Source: Lutraria lutraria
Lineage: Eukaryota > Mollusca > Bivalvia > Venerida > Mactridae
Direction of reading: 5' to 3'
DNA length: 64,000 bases
Assembly: GCA_964023205.1 (NCBI GenBank)
Contig: OZ026833.1
Span: 34,698,366 to 34,762,365, forward strand
The notes under the pieces are model-generated. The model was not told the origin of the DNA. It made no database searches and was given only the letters and a program-made list of their open reading frames with translations. The position numbers and the translations under genes were made by a program. Each line of letters begins with the position of its first letter. Within the stretch, counting starts at the first letter, position 1. This document shows, in pieces, positions 58,031 to 64,000 of the stretch.

Positions 58031-58036
58031 AATAAA
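58031..58036 (+). terminator. Poly(A) signal for the zinc-knuckle gene
   Basis: AATAAA, 105 nt after the stop codon, in the convergent gap before the stem-loop of the opposite-strand gene. Confidence 0.55.
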
Positions 58037-58101
58037 ATGATAGACAATGTAATATGCTTTTGTCTTTGCTTGAGAAACAAAACGAATCTAACACATATGG
58101 T

Positions 58102-58117
58102 GGCCCTAATAAGGGCC
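58102..58117 (-). terminator. Single histone-type 3' stem-loop
   Basis: The minus strand reads GGCCCTTATTAGGGCC, a perfect 6-bp stem with a UAUU loop, flanked by CCCAAC and ACCAT. It starts 10 nt after the stop codon of the gene at 58128-58352. The loop differs from UUUC but keeps U at loop positions 1 and 3. No clear purine motif lies 14 nt downstream; CAAGCAAAGAC is further away. Confidence 0.65.
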
Positions 58118-58127
58118 GTTGGGTAAT

Positions 58128-58352
58128 TTATTGCATTTCTGCAAGAAATAAGTAACGCCAATAGTTGGCTCTCAAATCCTCATCATAAAAGATGGCAAGG
58201 TCAGGGTATAAATTACCCATCTTGATATCCATCTTCACTTCTACACATGCATCTTGGAATTCAGACAAGTCTGGGTACAAATTACCCATCTTGACCACCC
58301 AAACATCTTCTTGTTCAGGTTCATCAGAAGAACTTTTCAAGCAGTTGCCCAT
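58128..58352 (-). CDS. Myristoylation-type mini-protein with two LYPDL motifs
   Basis: 74 residues. MGNCLKSSS is a strong N-myristoylation signal (Gly2, Ser/Lys-rich) with Cys4 available for palmitoylation. The first seven residues equal those I recall for the host membrane-anchored E3 ligase RNF11. An acidic linker follows, then KMGNLYPDL twice (residues 21-29 and 44-52). LYPxL is the known ALIX-binding late-domain motif used by viruses to recruit ESCRT. The protein thus looks like a minimal membrane-anchored ESCRT adaptor for egress or membrane remodelling; this is inference from motifs. It diverges from the gene at 58550 across four CCAAT boxes and ends in a histone-type stem-loop. Confidence 0.75.
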   Translation of the reverse strand: MGNCLKSSSDEPEQEDVWVVKMGNLYPDLSEFQDACVEVKMDIKMGNLYPDLAIFYDEDLRANYWRYLFLAEMQ

Positions 58353-58410
58353 GTTGAATCATGAAACATAAATGAGCTATGGAACATGAGAAAAACACTG
58401 ACCTAGAACA

Positions 58411-58494
58411 GACCAATGAAATGCCAGTAAAATAGACCAATGAAATGCCGTTAAAATAGACCAATGAAATACCGTTAAAATGGACCAATCAGAG
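58411..58494. promoter_or_regulatory. Four CCAAT boxes at 24-bp period, divergent promoter
   Basis: GACCAATGAAATGCCGTTAA-type units place CCAAT at 58413, 58437, 58461 and 58485. They lie between the genes at 58352 (minus) and 58550 (plus), about 60 bp from each ATG. No TATA box is visible on either side. GTGACCTTGCC at about 58512 is a nuclear-receptor-like half-site nearer the plus-strand gene. NF-Y-type CCAAT arrays are common in histone and other S/G2-phase promoters. Confidence 0.65.
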
Positions 58495-58549
58495 TCCTTG
58501 TATCATATGAGAGTGACCTTGCCTTGATCTAATTTCATTCTGTATCAAG

Positions 58550-58873
58550 ATGTCACAGAGAACAGTCAACATTATCAAAAGAAAATATGCCGCCTTAGGG
58601 CAGTATATAGAGCAGCTGGAAATGCAACTAGAAGAGCTGCGGTTGGAGGTGAAGACCCTGAGAGAGGGGAAGAAGTTTGCAGAGGAGGTTGTGGTCAGCT
58701 CTGGGGAAGAGGACTGGGGGGATACCCCTCAAGAATCAACCCCAGAGAACTGGGAAGATGAACTGGTAGAGGTTCCTTCGAACCTCTACCAACCTACACC
58801 GGACCCCAAGGATGTCCAGAAATGGGACAAGTGGTGTCCCGCTTGTATGGGGAGATGCGGTCAACGCCATTAA
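58550..58873 (+). CDS. Coiled-coil acidic protein with Cys tail, unknown
   Basis: 107 residues. Residues about 5-45 form a convincing coiled coil (YAALGQYIEQLEMQLEELRLEVKTL). The middle is acidic (SSGEEDWGDTPQ) with casein-kinase-like sites. The C-terminus is WCPACMGRCGQRH, a small Cys/His cluster. I recognise no family. The coiled coil plus C-terminal Cys cluster recalls the layout of the left-most gene, without clear sequence identity. Tandem histone-type stem-loops begin 20 nt after the stop. Confidence 0.7.
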   Translation: MSQRTVNIIKRKYAALGQYIEQLEMQLEELRLEVKTLREGKKFAEEVVVSSGEEDWGDTPQESTPENWEDELVEVPSNLYQPTPDPKDVQKWDKWCPACMGRCGQRH

Positions 58874-58883
58874 TCCCCATACA

Positions 58884-59005
58884 AGCACCAACGGTCCTTT
58901 TCAGGACCACCAACGGCCCTTTTCAGGGCCCCCATACAATTCAGAAAGAATCACTCTCATATTGTCAATATTTACAGTCCTATCTGATAACACCAAATAC
59001 AAATA
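58884..59005. repeat. Diverged internal copy of the inner terminal repeat
   Basis: Beyond the stem-loops, the sequence GAAAGAATCACTCTCATATTG and the following AATATTTA...ACAAATA stretch align with the right terminal repeat from 60484 to about 60550, with many substitutions and small gaps. So more than the hairpins is shared. Confidence 0.65.
58893..58930 (+). terminator. Tandem histone-type 3' stem-loops, internal copy
   Basis: GGTCCTTTTCAGGACC at 58893-58908 and GGCCCTTTTCAGGGCC at 58915-58930, with the same 6-nt spacer as in the terminal repeats. CCCCA follows the second stem and GAAAGA begins at 58944, 14 nt downstream, the place of a histone downstream element. Confidence 0.85.
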
Positions 59006-59035
59006 GACGGTGTGAGGTAAGTTAAACATTTCCTA

Positions 59036-59500
59036 CAAATATAAGTGATAGTATGATGTGTACAATCATTTTCAACAAATATAAGTGCTGTGATGTACAA
59101 AGTATTTCCCCCACAAATATAAGTGTTAGTATGTGATGTACAATCATTTTCAACAAATGTCTGCAAATTGCTGTGATAGTATTAAGTGTACAGTCTGCAA
59201 AGTGCTGTGATAGTATTAAGTGTACAGTCTGCAAAGTGCTGTGATAGTATAATGTGTACAGTGTTCAAATTGCTGTGATAGTATAATGTGTACAGTCTGC
59301 AAAGTGCTGTGATAGTATAATGTGTACAGTATTCAAATTGCTGTGATTGTATAATGTGTACAGTCTGCAAAGTGCTGTGATAGTATAATGTGTACAGTGT
59401 TCAAATTGCTGTGATAGTATAATGTGTACAGTCTGCAAAGTGCTGTGATAGTATAATGTGTACAGTATTCAAATTGCTGTGATTGTATAATGTGTACAAA
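59036..59500. repeat. 34-bp tandem repeat upstream of the last gene
   Basis: Units starting CTGCAAAGTGCTGTGATAGT recur at 59161, 59195 and 59229 and onward in 34-bp steps, ending in AATGTGTACAGT. Alternate units begin GTTCAAATTG or ATTCAAATTG, making a 68-bp higher-order pattern. Before 59161 are longer diverged relatives with CAAATATAAGTG. The array has no coding role and sits where an enhancer would. Confidence 0.9.
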
Positions 59501-59514
59501 GCATATCTACAATA

Positions 59515-59667
59515 TAACCTTGACCTTGACGTGTCAAACACTTGTTAAAAAAACTTGAAGTGTCACACTTGTAAAAACTTGAAGTGTCACACGTATTCAA
59601 AAAAACTTCTCACAATTGACCTTGACCTAATAGAACACTGGCGCGTGCAGGCAAAAAGTATAAATAC
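59515..59667 (+). promoter_or_regulatory. Promoter with TGACCTTGA sites and TATA box
   Basis: CCTTGACCTTGACG at about 59518 and TTGACCTTGACC at about 59617 each carry a reverse-strand TCAAGGTCA nuclear-receptor site. GTATAAATA at 59658-59666 is a strong TATA box about 36-44 nt upstream of the ATG at 59702. The two AACTTGAAGTGTCACAC repeats between them may also be sites. Confidence 0.6.
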
Positions 59668-59701
59668 CCCCGGCGCAGACACTATTTTTTCATTATCTAG
59701 C

Positions 59702-60415
59702 ATGGAGTCCTTCAACATGCCATACGATATATTGAGAGAAGCACTAGAATCATCTGAGTTGATAGACCCGAATGCGGGTATGCATTACAACCAGCCGAAG
59801 TACAACCAGCCAAAGTACGGTCAACTACAGTATAGGCAGCCACAGTACAGCCAATACAGTCAACCACTGTACAACCAATACAGTCAACAGTCCATGGTAG
59901 ATGTACAGCCTGAGGTAGATGTACAGCCGATACAACCCATGGTAGATGTACAACCCACTATGACGAATACACAACCCATGGTAGATGTACAACCCACTAT
60001 GACGAATACACAGCCCTCTATGACGAATACACAGCCTATGGTAGATGTACAACCCACTATGACGAATACACAGCCCCCTATGGCGAATACACAGCTTATG
60101 ACGGATAAACAGTCTATTACAAAGCCTACAACGGGATTGTCTGTTCTACAAGGTATCAGGGAAGAAATGGTACAGATGAATCAAGTCATGCAAGAGATGG
60201 TCAGACTCATGAAGAATCAAGAAGTACGGTTTAAACCACAAGAAATGATTGTACCTGTACAGTTTATGTATGATTCAAAGAAACGAAAACATGAGCATGA
60301 GAAAAAGAAACCGGAGCATGACAAAAAGAAACCGGAGATGACAGAAACGAAGAAACGAAAACATGATCTTGAGAAACAACCTCGGGGCAAGTATGGTAAA
60401 GAAATAAAGAAATGA
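59702..60415 (+). CDS. Repeat-rich protein with basic tail, unknown function
   Basis: 237 residues from ATG at 59702, chosen because the TATA box at 59658 lies inside the longer frame that opens at 59555. After MESFNMPYDILREALESSEL comes a Tyr/Gln/Pro segment of YNQPKY-type repeats, then tandem PMVDVQPTMTNTQ repeats (about 65-130). A helical segment follows (LQGIREEMVQMNQVMQEMVRLMKNQ, heptad-like), and a Lys-rich tail (KKRKHEHEKKKPEHDKKKPE) that looks like a nuclear localisation signal. The low-complexity half could phase-separate or act as a scaffold; that is speculation. Tandem histone-type stem-loops begin 27 nt after the stop, inside the right terminal repeat. Confidence 0.72.
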   Translation: MESFNMPYDILREALESSELIDPNAGMHYNQPKYNQPKYGQLQYRQPQYSQYSQPLYNQYSQQSMVDVQPEVDVQPIQPMVDVQPTMTNTQPMVDVQPTMTNTQPSMTNTQPMVDVQPTMTNTQPPMANTQLMTDKQSITKPTTGLSVLQGIREEMVQMNQVMQEMVRLMKNQEVRFKPQEMIVPVQFMYDSKKRKHEHEKKKPEHDKKKPEMTETKKRKHDLEKQPRGKYGKEIKK

Positions 60416-60435
60416 AGATCCGACTAACAGTCACA

Positions 60436-60693
60436 ACCAACGGTCCTTTTCAGGACCACCAACGGCCCTTTTCAGGGCCACCATGTCTTTTCGAAAGAAA
60501 ATTCTCTCATTGTCTCAAATAAATATTTAGTCTATACAGTACAAATAACAAAACACACACAGTACCCAGAACATTCCTAAAATTCATTTCATACTATTTT
60601 GGGGTACAACATTGTGCAAATTTGCGCAAAGTTTGAAAACTTCTGGGTACCAATTACGTTGATTTGGTACCCAGGGTACCGCCATATACTACT
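60436..60693. repeat. Right terminal inverted repeat, 258 bp
   Basis: Reverse complement of 43459-43716 with mismatches only at 60579 and 60584. It ends CCATATACTACT at the target duplication. Confidence 0.97.
60442..60479 (+). terminator. Tandem histone-type 3' stem-loops, right end
   Basis: GGTCCTTTTCAGGACC (60442-60457) and GGCCCTTTTCAGGGCC (60464-60479) in the sense of the gene ending at 60415. ACCA follows directly and GAAAGA starts at 60493, 14 nt after the second stem. Sequence and orientation relative to the transcript equal those at the left end. Confidence 0.85.
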
Positions 60694-60699
60694 CGTATG
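60694..60699. repeat. Target site duplication, right copy
   Basis: CGTATG, identical to 43453-43458. Confidence 0.95.
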
Positions 60700-61318
60700 A
60701 TCCAGAAAATTAATGGGGCTTTAACGCCACTCATTGGTTTCCCGTTGATTTCTATTTGTTTTTAAAACTTTTTACTAAACAAATAACTGTATACAGTGAA
60801 AGCTTATTCCTGTTTTTTCAATATATTTTGATTGTTTGTTTACTAAAATAGGATAAAATTGCGTGTAAAAATCCATGCTTTCATTTTCTATATCAAGTTA
60901 TTTTTTAAACTTATGACGTTACGTCATTATCACTGTATTTTTCTTGTGAAGAGTTACGCTTATATTTATTTCTATTTGTAAGCTGTTTTTATTTAAATAT
61001 AGAATCGTAATTTTTTATTTCCACTTTCCGATTTTCAATATATATATGTAATGTAAATAATAACCAATTAAGAATTTACTGACCATTTAAACGTTACTAC
61101 ACCAAACAACAGTCGTTTTTTCTCTCTGGTATACTTATCATGAGATTGTTACAATGTATAGACTAAGAGTATATAGATACGGCTGCTATGGAGCAAGATA
61201 AGAACGATTACATCAAAATTGCCCAACATAAATGTCCAGTGCAAGTAATAAAACGCACAATGTCTATCATCTAAAAAGTATACAAAATATCACACATCTC
61301 ATGTTTCTGTATTTACAG
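60700..61318. other. Remainder of the carotenoid oxygenase intron 4
   Basis: AT-rich intron sequence ending in a TGTATTTACAG acceptor at 61318. No gene seen. Confidence 0.7.
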
Positions 61319-63805
61319 ATAAAATTAGAGAATTATGTTGCCGTTAATTCAGCCACTGCTCACCCTCATTATGATTTGGATGGTACAGTACATAACCTTG
61401 GAAACACGTTTCAGGGATGGCCGAAAACATGCATCGTACGAATACCTCCAAAAAGAGGTAATTAAAGTGGTATAGCAAAAGGTGTTTCACACTAAAACTT
61501 CATAAAATAATGTAATCATGATACAAGAGGCCCTGAAACGATTGATTATTTTACTATTACTTTAATGCATAAAATCGTCCATTTTGCTTCATACGTTCGT
61601 CCGTCCTCCGACAACATGTGGTTTGCTAATGATATCAAATCAGTAACCAGAAACAGGTGTGCATGTACATATACTAAACTATAGTCAATAATATAATGGC
61701 GTTAACCAAACGTCAAGGGCTTTCTAGCATCATTTACAAATTAATAAATTTCAGCAATTTCAAATTTTATGAAAATATAATTATACAATCAATCCTGTGT
61801 AGAAAGCAATCAACAAAAGAAGAAACATCGCCATATGTACAGATGGCTTTAATTCAGATGTTGCTTTTTTATATTTTATCAATAATTATGCGCTAATTAG
61901 TGACCTTTGTTCTTGCACTGGCTTTTACCCGCAAGTGGTCGTAAACACNNNNNNNNNNNNNNNNNNNNNNNNNNNNNNNNNNNNNNNNNNNNNNNNNNNN
62001 NNNNNNNNNNNNNNNNNNNNNNNNNNNNNNNNNNNNNNNNNNNNNNNNNNNNNNNNNNNNNNNNNNNNNNNNNNNNNNNNNNNNNNNNNNNNNNNNNNNN
62101 NNNNNNNNNNNNNNNNNNNNNNNNNNNNNNNNNNNNNNNNNNNNNNNNTAACTTCCATTGTGGACCAGTCCATAACAAATTTAAGGGATATCACAATGAA
62201 AATTCAGAAGTCAGTCAGTCATCCAACAGTAAAGAGCCTGGTCAGACTTTGTGGGTGTGGAGGCTTGCCTGGCTCTATCCTAGTGGCAAAAGTTTAGCAG
62301 TTTCGGTTCAAGCATTTTAATGATTAATATAATAAACTTGGAGAATAAGAGTCTAATTGAAATAAAACCCCTGTCAGCGACCATTACATTACAACTTGTA
62401 CATAGAATCCCCCTTGAACAACAACCTCCCTTCAACAACACCATGATTTCCACATTTCACGATTTAACTACATGTATTAATTTGATCTCTCTAGAGCAAC
62501 AACCTCTCGACAGCAACACATAAATTTATGCTTCTCCCAAAGGGTGTTGTTTTGGAGAGGCTGCACTGTACAATATATCAAGACTACCGCACTAAAACGA
62601 CCATATAGATTCAGACTGATTTTCAATCTTTTCTTTGTACTTCATCTTGGTAATGAGGCCACCTCTATATTTAGACCGGTTACAATGCCCCCCCCTCCCC
62701 CGAAGATGGACATATTCTCAAGATTTTACTGTATATTCGTCAAGCAAATATTATTTTTCCTAGTGTATGCTGTCTCGGTTACAATGACATCTTATCAATC
62801 ACAACATTATTGTATGACTAAGAAACATTTAAATTTTAATTCATGAAAAGCGTCCATTACTTATCAATTGATCTAACGAAGAATTTAAACGCTACGTTTA
62901 CCTTAATTTTTTGTACATTCAAAAAAATCATTTTTTTATATTTAATTACTACATGTATTTCAATTGAAGATTTTTTTTCTTATTTTATTTTATTACAATA
63001 TATTTTCATTGCAGACTCGTTTTCGTATATTGAGTAAGAAAAATGGGGCAGAAATAAATACATCATTTAGATACGAGTCTGAGACCTTCATGTTTATGCA
63101 TCATGTAAATACATACGAGGAGAATGGTAAGTACATGCTCGTACATGCTCGATTCATTATGCTCAATGAATGTAGGATTGAGTAGTATTTTTCTTAAATA
63201 TTAGGATGTACATTGACAACTGCAAGGGCTAAAGTGCACTCGCTTTGTACAGTGCTTTGTTTCCACTGTCCTGTAATGAGGAACGATTTTTAATATCTCC
63301 ATGATAGAAAATGATTTACTGTGAGATTTTTCAAATACGATGATATTCTTTTGAGTTATTTTTCCTTTACATTTGCATAAAGATTTAAGGGAGTAACATA
63401 CGAACTATGTATTAACATATGAACTAATCGTATTTATCTACAGTATATGATTATGAACTATGTATTTAAATTATGTATCGATAATTATGTTTTGATAGAT
63501 TAATGGTGTATTGATATAATTATACACGAATATACGATTAAACTACATGTATCTTGATTAAATCTTGAAGACAGAAGTACTAATTTACGTTGTGCGTCGC
63601 CAAGCTGGATAAAAACGTGTATCAAGAAATAATAATTGAATTTTCAGGGTATTTGATAGTCGACATCATAGCTTACAAGAAAGATTCAGTGTTACAATAC
63701 CTGTATCTAAAAGAACTCACCACAGAACAATGTGAGAGAGAACACAGAAAGATTGAAGATCCGGAACTACGGAGATACGTTCTACCATTACATATAAAAC
63801 CTAAC
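61319..63805 (+). CDS. Carotenoid oxygenase, later exons (one exon missing, 3' end outside)
   Basis: Exons 61319-61457, 63015-63126 and 63648-63805 are supported by frame and splice consensus. The first contains SATAHPHYDLDGTVHNLG with an iron-ligand His. The second contains FMFMHHVNTYEENG with another. The third is GYLIVDIIAYKKDSVLQYLYL and onward. The 61457 donor is in phase 1 but the 63015 acceptor needs phase 0, and joining them gives an early stop. An exon of the family's HSFGMTENY region, with a further ligand His, is therefore missing; a 200-base run of N at 61949-62148 is the natural place. The gene runs past the window's right edge through a GTAAGT donor at 63806. Confidence 0.88.
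61949..62148. other. Assembly gap (200 N)
   Basis: Exactly 200 undetermined bases, probably a scaffolding gap of nominal size. It probably hides one carotenoid oxygenase exon. Confidence 0.9.
62390..62575. repeat. Interspersed repeat, copy in the penultimate intron
   Basis: CTTGAACAACAACCTCCCTTCAA, then CTCTAGAGCAACAACCTCTCG and TTTGGAGAGGCTGCACTGTA. It shares order and motifs with 63815-63990 and, inverted, with 14980. Non-coding. Confidence 0.65.
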
Positions 63806-63814
63806 GTAAGTATA

Positions 63815-63990
63815 GTGCAACCCCTCCAGAGTGACCCTCTCTTGAGCAACTGCCTCCCTTCAATAGCAGCACGATTTTCCCACTGTACGATTCAACTATC
63901 AATTTACCGTCTCTAAGGCAACATTAACTTCTCAACAACAACATAACTTTACCACTCCAAAAAGGTGTTTCTTTGGAGACATTGCACTAT
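63815..63990. repeat. Interspersed repeat, copy after exon at 63805
   Basis: GTGCAACCCCTCCAGAGTGA, CTCTTGAGCAACTGCCTCCC and TTTGGAGACATTGCACTATG correspond block by block to 62390-62575. It begins nine bases inside the intron. Confidence 0.65.
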
Positions 63991-64000
63991 GAGTACTGTT

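Larger units (their letters stand above)
43459..60693. mobile_element. Complete Maverick/Polinton (adintovirus-like) element, 17,235 bp
   Basis: It is bounded by a perfect 6-bp duplication and 258-bp inverted repeats starting AGTAGTATATGG and ending CCATATACTACT. It carries the full set expected of the group: protein-primed DNA polymerase B, chromodomain integrase, adenain-like protease, packaging ATPase, double-jelly-roll major capsid and penton, plus about a dozen smaller genes. No coding frame is broken. The terminal repeats differ at only two positions, so the insertion is recent and the element may still be mobile or produce virions. From the left end to the polymerase all genes lie on the minus strand; the right arm has small genes on both strands. 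Confidence 0.97.

Noticed and set aside
59036..59500. CRISPR-like array
   Set aside because: Repeats are contiguous without unique spacers and the genome is eukaryotic. The same reasoning rejects the 110-bp, 43-bp and 22-bp arrays.
43459..60693. Endogenous retrovirus, prompted by the CCHC knuckles and matrix-like MGxxx/LYPxL protein
   Set aside because: There is no reverse transcriptase, no LTRs and no primer-binding site. Family B polymerase, capsid genes and 6-bp duplication identify a Polinton.
61897..62320. Frames running through the N stretch
   Set aside because: They are open only because N codons cannot be read as stops.

Overview
The window is eukaryotic nuclear DNA, most likely from a bivalve or other mollusc. 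The evidence is AT-rich spacers, GT-AG split genes, tRNA-derived SINEs, decayed LINE and Tc1/mariner copies, and interspersed repeats of a kind I associate with bivalve genomes. I could run no searches; all family calls rest on motifs visible in the sequence.

Layout. 1-7245 is a 1,533-bp satellite (about 4.7 copies). 7.3-12.2 kb is AT-rich and holds MITE-like elements. 12.2-14.2 kb is a 110-bp higher-order minisatellite. 14.6-17.2 kb holds a Tc1/mariner relic and a LINE relic. 19.6-22.6 kb is a five-exon host gene of unknown function, rebuilt from in-phase splice sites. 23-34.8 kb is repeats, including an IS3-like integrase pseudogene and a LINE relic. 35.3-36.7 kb is a single-exon gene for a membrane receptor with WSC-like and C-type-lectin-like regions. 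From 40.8 kb to the right edge runs a carotenoid oxygenase (RPE65/BCO family) gene, truncated by the window.

The centrepiece is an apparently complete, young Maverick/Polinton (adintovirus-like) element at 43459-60693, inserted in an intron of the carotenoid oxygenase gene. It has a perfect 6-bp target duplication, 258-bp terminal inverted repeats with two mismatches, and open reading frames without breaks. The minus-strand block encodes a coiled-coil Cys-rich protein, adenain-like protease, zinc-motif protein, double-jelly-roll major capsid, pX-like basic protein, penton, small membrane protein, chromodomain integrase, three further putative virion/core proteins, packaging ATPase, three unknown proteins and protein-primed DNA polymerase B. 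The right arm carries small genes on both strands: a CCHC zinc-knuckle protein, a myristoylation-type mini-protein with two LYPDL motifs, a coiled-coil acidic protein and a repeat-rich basic protein.

The most unusual observation is that four Polinton transcription units end in stem-loops matching the 3' stem-loop of replication-dependent histone mRNAs (GGYYCTTTTCAGRRCC). At three ends the stem-loops are tandem pairs followed, 14 nt downstream, by a GAAAGA purine motif like the histone downstream element. Two of the genes share a divergent promoter with four CCAAT boxes at a 24-bp period. Other putative promoters carry TATA boxes, CRE sites or TGACCTTGA nuclear-receptor sites. This suggests that the element borrows the host S-phase histone mRNA pathway for a subset of genes, while the capsid/polymerase block uses ordinary polyadenylation signals.
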